From Spirosoma rigui (GTDB lineage Bacteria > Bacteroidota > Bacteroidia > Cytophagales > Spirosomataceae), in NCBI RefSeq assembly GCF_002067135.1, contig NZ_CP020105.1, positions 2,790,001 through 2,854,000 on the forward strand: 64,000 bases of DNA. The letters are read 5' to 3'. Within the stretch, counting starts at the first letter, position 1, and the number at the start of each line of letters is the position of its first letter. The notes under the pieces were generated by a model, which was given only the letters and a program-made list of their open reading frames with translations, was not told the DNA's origin and did not search any database. The position numbers and the translations under genes were made by a program. Positions 1 through 7,175 of this stretch are shown one piece after another.

Positions 1-298
1 CATCGTGTGATTAGTCAGGTTGTATGAGTAAAATTGCTTAGCGACCACCCGTCCATTCAGAATGAACTGAATTGATTGCTTACATCAATATAATCACACC
101 GTAACTCGCTTGTTTACAGCTATAAAATTGTGCTATTTTGCTTTTTTTGACTATTGGTAGATACAGTAGTACGGATTGGGGAAAAAGTCCATAATGTGCT
201 ATTTTTCTGTTTTTAGGTTAAATCTTCACCGGAAGTAATAGTTATTAAGTGGTTGTAAAATACGATGACTATAGAGTTGACTATTAAAATAGTGCAAT
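1..298. other. AT-rich non-coding stretch at window start
   Basis: No convincing coding frame on either strand. The stretch is clearly more AT-rich than its surroundings. It holds two copies of a TGTGCTATTTT motif (129-139 and 195-205), 66 bases apart and each followed by a T-rich run. These could be promoter or regulator sites for a gene outside the window, but nothing here fixes a function. Confidence 0.5.
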
Positions 299-330
299 AA
301 AAAAGGTGCCCCGTCAGGGGCACCTTTTTT
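299..330. terminator. Bidirectional intrinsic terminator
   Basis: A perfect GC stem, GGTGCCCC (305-312) with GGGGCACC (317-324), closes a GTCA tetraloop. It is flanked by six A on the left and six T on the right, so it can act on both strands. It lies 60 bases beyond the 3' end of the minus-strand alditol-oxidase-like gene. Confidence 0.85.
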
Positions 331-392
331 ATTGATTCGTGAAGACTTTACCAGCGAAAGCATAAGCGCAGTTCGGCCGTATCCGGCACGGG

Positions 393-1739
393 TCAACTGC
401 CGTAGAGGTTCGTAGCCAGAAACGCATTCCGGAACTTACCGGTGGGGTCGAACGATTGGACCAGTTGTTTGAAAGCGGGCAGTTTCTCATAGCGTTCTTG
501 GAGTTGAGCTGGTGCCATGGTAAAGAGCTTGCCCCAGTGCGGGCGCGCCCTGAACGGAGCCAGTTCCTTTTCGATCAGGGGCAGTACTTTCCTGACCGAC
601 GCCCAATCCTGCTTCCAGGTAAAGTGAATGGCCAGGCTGGGTTGCTGGTAACAGGGGCTCATCCAGAGGTCGTCACCGTCGATGGTGCGCAGTTCCGATG
701 TCATCAGGTGTGGGCTGATGAACGACTGTAGACGCTCGATGGCCAGAATCGCTTCGACGGCGTTCCGGCGCGGCACAAAATATTCCGTCTGCAGTTCCTG
801 TCCGCTGCTGGGCGTGAACCCCATCCGGAAGTGGGGCATACGTTCGAACCAGGGACCGGCCACGCCCATCTGTTCGGTGCAGTTGATGGCGGAGAGCTCG
901 GGAATGGGGTGAAGATTTTTCGTGGCTAGTGTTGCCCCGTAATAGTCTGGTTTCGGCTCGCCGGACACCCCCGGTTCGATACGCTCTTTCAGCCATACCT
1001 CGTTGATGCGGCCCCGTTGCCAGTCGGTGAACAGGCTAACGCTGTAGGCGCCCGAGACAATGGCTTCAAAATGGTCTTTAAGCTGGGCCATTGGCAGATT
1101 TTCGTAGACGTACTGGCGCATCTGAAACGTGGGTTCAATGTCGAGCGTAACGTTGGTGACCACGCCCAGCGCACCCAGGTGAACAACGGCACCTTTAAAC
1201 TGGTCGCCGTCTTTGGCGCGCGACAGGGTGCGCAGCTCGCCCGTTGCCGTAACGATATCCATGGCCGCTACAGCCGTCGAAAGGTTTCCGTTTTTCACAC
1301 CGGAGCCGTGGGTTGCCGTCGCGCAGGCTCCGGCAATTGAAATATGAGGCAGGGAGGCCAAGTTGTGCAACGCAAAGCCTTTCTGGTCGAGGTAAGGAGC
1401 CAACTGACCGTATTTCATCGTTGCATCGACTGTAACGGTACGGGCTTTAGAATCCAGGGCAATGACCTTGTCCATAGCCCCGAGCGACAGCAGATTATCC
1501 TTGCTGTCGGCAATGCTGTTGAAGCAGTGGCGGGTACCCAGCACTTTCAGCTTACTGTATTTTTTAACCAGTTCCTGAACCTGAGCCGTCGATTTGGCTG
1601 CATACAGGCGGTCGGTACTGTACTGGAAATTACCCGCCCAGTTTTTTAGTTTTTCGTTGGTGATCAGATTCATCAGGGGTGTCATAACGGGGGTTGCCAA
1701 CAGGCTGGAAGACAATTTCAGGAACGTTCTTTTCTTCAT
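393..1739 (-). CDS. Alditol oxidase-like FAD oxidoreductase, exported
   Basis: 448-residue flavoprotein of the vanillyl-alcohol-oxidase fold, with an N-terminal FAD_binding_4 domain and a C-terminal D-arabinono-1,4-lactone oxidase (ALO) domain. It resembles Streptomyces alditol oxidase (AldO) along its length, from NWAGN at the start of the domain to HWGKLFT near the end. The GTRHCFN segment places a histidine (about residue 71) where AldO attaches FAD covalently. The THGSG, SELRT and HWGK segments match the active-site Ser, Glu/Arg and Lys. Expected reaction: O2-dependent oxidation of a sugar alcohol at C1 with release of H2O2. The first 30 residues (KKRTFLKLSSS plus a hydrophobic stretch) look like an export signal, partly Tat-like, so it may act in the periplasm. 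A start at 1802 would add 21 residues before this signal and is less likely. The substrate is not shown by the sequence. Confidence 0.85.
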   Translation of the reverse strand: MKKRTFLKLSSSLLATPVMTPLMNLITNEKLKNWAGNFQYSTDRLYAAKSTAQVQELVKKYSKLKVLGTRHCFNSIADSKDNLLSLGAMDKVIALDSKARTVTVDATMKYGQLAPYLDQKGFALHNLASLPHISIAGACATATHGSGVKNGNLSTAVAAMDIVTATGELRTLSRAKDGDQFKGAVVHLGALGVVTNVTLDIEPTFQMRQYVYENLPMAQLKDHFEAIVSGAYSVSLFTDWQRGRINEVWLKERIEPGVSGEPKPDYYGATLATKNLHPIPELSAINCTEQMGVAGPWFERMPHFRMGFTPSSGQELQTEYFVPRRNAVEAILAIERLQSFISPHLMTSELRTIDGDDLWMSPCYQQPSLAIHFTWKQDWASVRKVLPLIEKELAPFRARPHWGKLFTMAPAQLQERYEKLPAFKQLVQSFDPTGKFRNAFLATNLYGS

Positions 1740-1906
1740 GGTCAGTGGGGTTTTATGCGAAGCTAACGGGATTATTTCAGAACCTAATCGTCGGTTGCTC
1801 AAAAGCCCGGCGGCCAGCCCCCGGCCTGTCTTTTCCGGACCGCTGGTGAGTAGCCAGCGCCCCCGAACTTGTTTTAGGACAGCAAGCCAATGTGAAGCCT
1901 TCCCGA

Positions 1907-2908
1907 ATGACAGCTGCGGAAATCAGTACGCTTTTTCAGAAATTTACAACCGCCCGGATCGGCGTCATCGGCGATTTCGCCCTCGATCTTTATTTTTCCC
2001 TGCAAACCCAGACCGGCGAACGATCTATCGAAACCGGGCGGGACGTATTCTGGGGGAGCCAGTCGCGGGCATCCCTCGGCGCGGCTGGTAACGTCGTGCA
2101 GAATCTGAAAGCACTGGGTGTCGAACACTGCGCCGTGGTAGGTTGCGTGGGTAATGACCTGTTCGGCCGGGAGATGCTGTACCTGTTCGATCAACTCGGA
2201 GTTAATACGGAACAGGTGCATACGCTCAACGAGAAGTGGGATACCTGCGTGTATACCAAGCCGATGGTGAACGGGCAGGAAGCCAGTCGGATCGATTTTG
2301 GGGTTTCCAATCGACTGGCTGACCAGGTCTTTGGTAGCCTGATGGCGGGTCTGGAGCGAAGCCTGGCCAGCCTCGATGTGTTGGTGGTCAACCAGCAGTT
2401 TGCCCATCCGCTGCTGACCGGCAACCGCCTGTTGGCACTGAATGCGCTGATAAGCCGGTATCCGAACGTTCGGTTTCTGGCCGATATGCGGGATGTGGGA
2501 ACGCTGGTACGGGGCGCAACGCTGAAAGTGAACACTGCCGAACTGGCCAGCTTCCTGGGGATCGACTTACCCGACACAACCGGCCTGGACTGGTGCGTTG
2601 AGCACGGAACCCACCTGCGGGAACAAACGGGGGGACCCCTGCTCATCACGCGCGGCCCCGAAGGAATTCTCTACCTCGATGAAGCGGAAACCCAGTCGGT
2701 AGCGGGGTTGCCCCTGCGGGGCGAACTCGATACGGTTGGGGCGGGCGATACCGTCGTTGCTGCCTGGGCCGCCTGCCTGGGGGCTGGTGCTTCGCCCGCC
2801 GAAGCGCTGCAGATAGCCAACCTGGCCGCAGCCGTAACCGTACAGAAACTAAAACAGACTGGCACGGCCAGTTTGCCCGAGATACTGGCTTTGTACGAAA
2901 CTCTATAA
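1907..2908 (+). CDS. PfkB-family sugar kinase, RfaE/HldE kinase-like
   Basis: 333-residue ribokinase-fold kinase. The N-terminal GDFALDLY and GAAGNVVQNL segments and the C-terminal DTVGAGDTV motif (PfkB signature 2, catalytic Asp and anion hole) are all present. The overall pattern resembles the kinase half of HldE (heptose-7-phosphate kinase) more than fructokinase, but the nucleotidyltransferase half is missing. The true substrate is therefore uncertain: a heptose or another phosphorylated sugar is possible. An in-frame GTG at 1892 could add five residues; the ATG at 1907 is preferred. The gene diverges from the alditol-oxidase-like gene and is followed 95 bases later by a sugar epimerase, suggesting a small carbohydrate operon. 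An ADP-heptose epimerase gene (hldD) lies 29 kb away in the same window. Confidence 0.8.
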   Translation: MTAAEISTLFQKFTTARIGVIGDFALDLYFSLQTQTGERSIETGRDVFWGSQSRASLGAAGNVVQNLKALGVEHCAVVGCVGNDLFGREMLYLFDQLGVNTEQVHTLNEKWDTCVYTKPMVNGQEASRIDFGVSNRLADQVFGSLMAGLERSLASLDVLVVNQQFAHPLLTGNRLLALNALISRYPNVRFLADMRDVGTLVRGATLKVNTAELASFLGIDLPDTTGLDWCVEHGTHLREQTGGPLLITRGPEGILYLDEAETQSVAGLPLRGELDTVGAGDTVVAAWAACLGAGASPAEALQIANLAAAVTVQKLKQTGTASLPEILALYETL

Positions 2909-3003
2909 CCGAAAGCAGGTTTCTACCGTAGGGTTTACAACCGGCGATGCGCTTTCCAGACCCGGCAATCTGCGTTATCAACGTGCTATCCCCCCTTCAT
3001 TCC

Positions 3004-4290
3004 ATGACTGACCACGTCCTGAAAAAGTGCCGCGACGAGCTGCACACCCACCTGACCACCGAACTGCTCCCGTTCTGGACGGCGCGCACGATCGATCGTG
3101 AAAACGGCGGTTTCATCACCCACTTCGACCAGTATGGTCACGATTCGGGGGAGGACGAAAAATCGCTTATCGCCCAGACGCGCTCCATCTACACCTACGC
3201 GTCGGCGCACCGGGCGGGCTACGGCGACGGAGCCCTTGCTGATTTTGCCCGTCACGGGGTGGACTATCTGCTGGACCGGATGTGGGATGCTGAATTTGGT
3301 GGTTTCTACTGGATGACGAACCGGAAAGGAGACGTACTGAACGATCAGAAAATTGTTTACGGCCATAGTTTCGCCATCTACTGCCTGAGCGAGTACACGC
3401 TGGCGACGGGTGATTTGCGGGGTGTCGAATACGCCGAAAAGGTGTTCGACCTGTTGCAGAAATACGCGTCGGATACCTGCTACGGTGGTTATTTCGAAGT
3501 GTTCAACCACGACTGGACCCTGACCGGGCCGGGATCGGCGGGGGGAAACCGGAAAACGCTCGATGCCCACATGCACCTCATGGAGGCATTTACGAGTTTG
3601 TACGAATGCACCCGCCAGTCTATTCATCGCCGTAAACTGCTCGAAGTGATTAACCTGCTGGTCGGCAAAATTATGCACCCTACCTACGGCACGGGCGTGC
3701 CGCAGTTCTGGGCTGACTGGCGCGTAGCTCCCCAGATCAAGTTCGACGTTATCTGGGGCTGGGACCGGTTTACCGAAGATGGCGTAAAACACCAGGCCGA
3801 GGATAACACCAGTTACGGGCATAATACCGAGTTTGGCTGGCTGTTGCTGCACGCCCTTGTGGTGCTCGAAATTCCCCACGAAACGTACATCAACCAGCTA
3901 AAAAAAGCATTCTCGCACGCTGCCGATTATGGTGTCGACTGGGAGTACGGGGGCGTTTTTGTGGAGGGCTCCCACCATGGCGAGGTATACGACCGGGAAA
4001 AGGAATTCTGGCAGCAGGCCGAAGCACTCATCGGCTTTCTGGATGCCTACCGGATATTTGGCGAGGAGAAGTACTGGAAAGCCTACGAAAATGTTCACCG
4101 CTTTGTTCTGGACAAAATGGTGAACCACGAAGTAGGTGAGTGGTGGCCGCTGATGACCCGGCAGGGGGTTCCGATCTGGACCCACATGAGCCATTCCTGG
4201 AAAATAAACTACCATACCGTCCGGTCCATGGTGCAGTCGGTCCGGCGGCTCGATGCGTTGCTGGAACGAACCGCGTCGGATGGTTTGTAA
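3004..4290 (+). CDS. AGE-family sugar 2-epimerase (cellobiose/mannobiose 2-epimerase type)
   Basis: 428-residue (alpha/alpha)6-barrel protein of the N-acylglucosamine 2-epimerase superfamily. Diagnostic segments occur in family order: GGFYWM, GHSFAIYCLSEY, LDAHMHLMEAF, GHNTEFGWLLLHA, KEFWQQAEALIGFLDAY and the final SHSWKINYH. The histidines in the GHNTE and SHSWKINYH segments sit where this family has its general acid/base residues. Length and motif layout resemble Rhodothermus cellobiose 2-epimerase, so the likely job is epimerising a beta-1,4 disaccharide (Glc-Glc or Man-Man) or a free hexose. The start at 3004 is chosen because the in-frame ATG at 2947 would add 19 non-conserved residues. 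It sits behind the PfkB kinase on the same strand. A mannobiose role would fit the GH26 enzyme encoded 11 kb away, but that link is inference. Confidence 0.85.
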   Translation: MTDHVLKKCRDELHTHLTTELLPFWTARTIDRENGGFITHFDQYGHDSGEDEKSLIAQTRSIYTYASAHRAGYGDGALADFARHGVDYLLDRMWDAEFGGFYWMTNRKGDVLNDQKIVYGHSFAIYCLSEYTLATGDLRGVEYAEKVFDLLQKYASDTCYGGYFEVFNHDWTLTGPGSAGGNRKTLDAHMHLMEAFTSLYECTRQSIHRRKLLEVINLLVGKIMHPTYGTGVPQFWADWRVAPQIKFDVIWGWDRFTEDGVKHQAEDNTSYGHNTEFGWLLLHALVVLEIPHETYINQLKKAFSHAADYGVDWEYGGVFVEGSHHGEVYDREKEFWQQAEALIGFLDAYRIFGEEKYWKAYENVHRFVLDKMVNHEVGEWWPLMTRQGVPIWTHMSHSWKINYHTVRSMVQSVRRLDALLERTASDGL

Positions 4291-4316
4291 AACGCCGATA
4301 CGTAAGCCCATTGGGC

Positions 4317-4324
4317 TACTTTTG
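4317..4324 (+). promoter_or_regulatory. Bacteroidota-type -7 element (TACTTTTG)
   Basis: Exact match to TAnnTTTG, 13 bases before the methyltransferase ATG at 4338. No good TTG -33 element at the usual spacing was found, so support is only partial. It would give the methyltransferase/Pnkp pair its own promoter with a very short leader. Confidence 0.45.
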
Positions 4325-4337
4325 CAGAAAAAAACTT

Positions 4338-5009
4338 ATGAATCCCTGGAGCCAGGTTCCGCCCGCCGATTATGAACGTCACATGAGCCACGAAACGGTG
4401 GGGCAACTGGCGTCGCTGAGTGAAATCACGAAGGAAAAAGTAGAGCATCGGTACCCGCAGACGGTGGCGGTATATGGGGCCTGTACCGGAAACGGTTTTG
4501 CGCATTTCGTTGATGCACAAACCGTCTACGCCGTTGACCTCAACCCAACGTATCTGGCTATTCTGCACGACCGTTACGAACCGATCCTCAATGAGCTGGT
4601 GCTGGTGCAGGCCGATATTAACCAGGACCCCGTGTCCATTCCGCCAGCCTCGGTTGATCTGATCATCTGCCACCTCTTTCTCGAATATGTTGATCTCGAC
4701 CGAGCCTTTGCCAGCATCAAACAAACCCTGCGGCCGGGGGGCTTGTTGAACGTAGTACTCCAGCGTAGCAACGCGACGGGCTGGGTTAGCAACACGGGCG
4801 TAACTACGCTACAGCCCGTAGCAGCTATAGCCAGTGAAGTGCCCGAAGAAACACTGCTCCGCCATACCGCCCCCGACTTGCGGTTTGAGGGGCGGCAGAC
4901 CTACCGGATGCCCAACGGCAAAAGCCTGATTTCCTATGATTTTGTGAACGGGGGAAACACCCCGGCAGCCGATGAAGAAAGTTCTGATTTTGAGTGGCCT
5001 GAGTGGTAG
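4338..5009 (+). CDS. Class I SAM-dependent methyltransferase
   Basis: 223-residue Rossmann-fold methyltransferase. Motif I reads VYGACTGNGF, followed by an acidic post-I end (VYAVDLNP) that should bind the SAM ribose, then ADIN, a DLIICHLFLEYVD motif IV region and LRPGGLLNVV. It belongs to the broad Methyltransf_11/25 group, and the substrate cannot be read from the sequence. The start at 4338 is chosen because the frame open upstream lies inside the epimerase gene, and a TACTTTTG promoter element sits just before this ATG. Its last 38 bases overlap the start of the polynucleotide kinase-phosphatase gene, so the two are almost certainly co-translated. It is much smaller than Hen1, the 3'-end RNA methyltransferase known beside other bacterial Pnkp enzymes, and has no visible Hen1 motifs. 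The C-terminal tail is acidic (ADEESSDFEWPEW). Confidence 0.8.
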   Translation: MNPWSQVPPADYERHMSHETVGQLASLSEITKEKVEHRYPQTVAVYGACTGNGFAHFVDAQTVYAVDLNPTYLAILHDRYEPILNELVLVQADINQDPVSIPPASVDLIICHLFLEYVDLDRAFASIKQTLRPGGLLNVVLQRSNATGWVSNTGVTTLQPVAAIASEVPEETLLRHTAPDLRFEGRQTYRMPNGKSLISYDFVNGGNTPAADEESSDFEWPEW

Positions 5010-5913
5010 CGGCAAGTCAACGTTTGCGCGGCAGTTTTGCGCACAACATCCGAACTGGCTCCGCGTAAACCGCGATGACCTGCGCCGGAGTCTGTTGTCC
5101 GTTTCGCTGTCCGAGTACTGGCAAACCTGGTCTGACCGCGAGAAGAGCCGCCTGGAAACGCTCGTGAGCGAGTTGCAGAAAACGGCCATCGTCGATGGTC
5201 TATCGCGTAACTGGAACGTGCTGATCGACAATACGAATCTGAAACAAAGCTACTTTTCGGAGTTTCGGAAGATGCTCGCCGATACATTCGACGCGGTCGA
5301 AATCAGTTACCAGCTGCTGGACGTACCCGTTGCCGAGTGCATCCAGCGCGACAAATACCGCGATGATTCGGTGGGGGAGGCCGTAATCCGAAACCAGGCC
5401 GAACAACTGGCCGTACTCAAAAAGAACTTCAACTTTCGCCCCGAAGTGCTGACCCGGCGCGATCCGTTCCAGCGCGACCAGGATGAATTGCTGCCCCGTT
5501 GCATCCTGGTCGACATTGACGGGACAGTGGCCGACAAAGGGGACCGGTCGCCGTTTGCGTGGCACCGGGTGGGTGAGGATACGCCCCGATGGCCGATCAT
5601 CTCTCTCGTCAAAGCCATGCGGGCTGCGGGCTATGCCGTTATCTTCTTCTCGGGTCGCGATGCCGTTTGCCGGCGCGAAACCACCGACTGGCTATGTACG
5701 CATTTCGGCTGGGCCACCACCGATTTCCTGTTGTTCATGCGGCCCGCAAACGACAACCGGAAGGATGCCATTGTGAAGCACGAACTCTTCGATCAGCATA
5801 TTGCCGGGCGCTACTACGTTGAGTTTGTGGTTGACGACCGCCAGCAGGTTGTCGACATGTGGCGTCGAACCGTTGGGCTGCCCTGCGTGCAGGTCGACTA
5901 TGGCAATTTCTGA
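4972..5913 (+). CDS. T4-type polynucleotide 5'-kinase / 3'-phosphatase
   Basis: 313-residue two-domain end-healing enzyme, with the same order and nearly the same length as phage T4 Pnkp. Kinase half: P-loop GLSGSGKST (residues 9-17, so K15/S16), NRDD with D35, and R126 in CIQRD, matching the T4 catalytic numbering position for position. Phosphatase half (HAD/DxDGT family): D181/D183 in DIDGT, R229 in FFSGR, D265/K269 in RKDAIVK and D288/D289 in VDDRQQVVDMWRR, all matching T4 phosphatase residues. Expected activity: transfer of ATP phosphate to a 5'-OH end and removal of a 3' or 2',3'-cyclic phosphate, preparing RNA or DNA breaks for ligation. No ligase gene is present in the window. The start overlaps the methyltransferase gene by 38 bases. 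A 70-bp palindrome begins six bases past the stop. Confidence 0.9.
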   Translation: MKKVLILSGLSGSGKSTFARQFCAQHPNWLRVNRDDLRRSLLSVSLSEYWQTWSDREKSRLETLVSELQKTAIVDGLSRNWNVLIDNTNLKQSYFSEFRKMLADTFDAVEISYQLLDVPVAECIQRDKYRDDSVGEAVIRNQAEQLAVLKKNFNFRPEVLTRRDPFQRDQDELLPRCILVDIDGTVADKGDRSPFAWHRVGEDTPRWPIISLVKAMRAAGYAVIFFSGRDAVCRRETTDWLCTHFGWATTDFLLFMRPANDNRKDAIVKHELFDQHIAGRYYVEFVVDDRQQVVDMWRRTVGLPCVQVDYGNF

Positions 5914-5918
5914 TTAAT

Positions 5919-5988
5919 CCGCCTGACGGACGCACCGGACCGGCGATCCTGCCGGCAGGATCGCCGGTCCGGTGCGTCCGTCAGGCGG
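5919..5988. repeat. Perfect 70-bp palindrome, no spacer
   Basis: Left arm 5919-5953 and right arm 5954-5988 are exact reverse complements over 35 bases with no loop; the centre is GCC|GGC. It lies six bases past the stop of the polynucleotide kinase-phosphatase gene. There is no T-tract, so it is not a classical intrinsic terminator. It could terminate transcription, protect a 3' end, or extrude as a cruciform. Confidence 0.9.
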
Positions 5989-6157
5989 CCATTGTCCAAT
6001 TTGCGCATAAGGTTGTCCTAAAACAGGAAGATAGATAAGGTGCTGATGGTGAGGTTTGTATTGGTTATTTCGGAGGGCGCTGGCGAACGAAAATGCACCT
6101 GATTCGCCACTTGGATCAACGGGATGGCCGGCAAACAAACCATAACTCCTTACCACC

Positions 6158-6982
6158 ATGAAAACGTACAAGTATGTTAACCAAACCTGGCAAGTCTTAT
6201 TTTTCATCGTTCTCTGCCTGAGCCTGCCAAGGCTGGGGCGGGCGCAATCGACCGCTGCCGTTCCTTACGAACCTACCTACACCGAATGGGAGTATATGAA
6301 GGTGATGCCGGGCAAGGGAAGCGATTACCTGAAGGTAGAACAGACCTGGAAGAAGATCCACCAACGGCGGAAAGAAGAAGGTAAAATTATCAACTGGACA
6401 CTCTACCGCCGGGTCTATCCAAGCGGCAGCAACACTACTTACGACTACGCAACAACGACGACGTTCAAAAGTGGGGTAGAACTGGAAGGCACCCTGGACA
6501 TGACCTGGGAATACATCAAAAAAGGGCTCAACAACGAAGAGATAGCCATTGCCGAGGGTACAGAAAAGACGCGGCAGATCGTTGACCGTAAGCTGAACCT
6601 GCTGCTCGAACGCGTAGAGCCACAGGGGCGGTTTGTGAAGTTTACAACGCTGAACGTGAAGCCGGGTCAGGGGGCTGAACAGGAAAAGCTGGAACGAATG
6701 ATGAATCCAGTATTTGTCGAAGCCTGCAAAATGGGCAAAATAGCCTCCTGGCGGTTTGGGCGGCAGCTGTTCCCGCTCAGCGCGAATGGGGGCAACTACT
6801 ACCGGGGTATCGGGGTAAAGAACCTGGACGACCTGCTCAAAAACGAAACCAACAAGTACATTGAGGCTGCTTTCAGGAAAGTGTATCCTACCAAAGACTA
6901 CGCTGCCGTAACGAAGAGTTTCCGCGATTTGATGACGGTGGTAACGGTGGAAATATGGGAAAAGATCGATAGCACACAGTAG
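6158..6982 (+). CDS. Exported protein of unknown function with duplicated domain
   Basis: 274 residues. A clear signal peptide ends near residue 30 (hydrophobic VLFFIVLCLSL, cleavage after GRAQ). The mature part has two related halves of about 110 residues. The first starts TEWEYMKVMPGKGSDYLK and has the pattern KIIxWTLYRRVYP; the second starts KFTTLNVKPGQGAEQEK and has KIASWRFGRQLFP. This alternation recalls dimeric alpha/beta-barrel (NIPSNAP-like) folds, which would make the protein an internally duplicated barrel. No catalytic residues are recognised. It stands alone, with a strong hairpin after its stop, and is presumably periplasmic. Confidence 0.7.
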   Translation: MKTYKYVNQTWQVLFFIVLCLSLPRLGRAQSTAAVPYEPTYTEWEYMKVMPGKGSDYLKVEQTWKKIHQRRKEEGKIINWTLYRRVYPSGSNTTYDYATTTTFKSGVELEGTLDMTWEYIKKGLNNEEIAIAEGTEKTRQIVDRKLNLLLERVEPQGRFVKFTTLNVKPGQGAEQEKLERMMNPVFVEACKMGKIASWRFGRQLFPLSANGGNYYRGIGVKNLDDLLKNETNKYIEAAFRKVYPTKDYAAVTKSFRDLMTVVTVEIWEKIDSTQ

Positions 6983-7011
6983 CCGCCGACGTAATAAACG
7001 CCCTGCCTGAG

Positions 7012-7055
7012 TTGCCGGATATCGTCTACGCATTGTAGAAGTCGATGTCCGGCAA
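7012..7055 (+). terminator. Long hairpin after the duplicated-domain gene
   Basis: TTGCCGGATATCG (7012-7024) pairs with CGATGTCCGGCAA (7043-7055), with one G-T wobble. An inner TCTAC/GTAGA stem continues it. No strong T-tract follows. It sits 30 bases past the stop at 6982. Confidence 0.6.
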
Positions 7056-7175
7056 ATCTATTTTCGCCCATTCTTTGTTATCCTTGTACCAGCCGGAGCC
7101 TGACTGGGACCTTTCTTCAGCTGCTCACCGCCATGGCGGAACGGCTATGTACGCGCTCACTCTTTTACGAATTGC

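Noticed and set aside
1892..5913. A full heptose (HldE-HldD) pathway cluster including the PfkB kinase
   Set aside because: The kinase lacks the nucleotidyltransferase half and neighbours an AGE epimerase. hldD is 29 kb away, so pathway membership is not supported.
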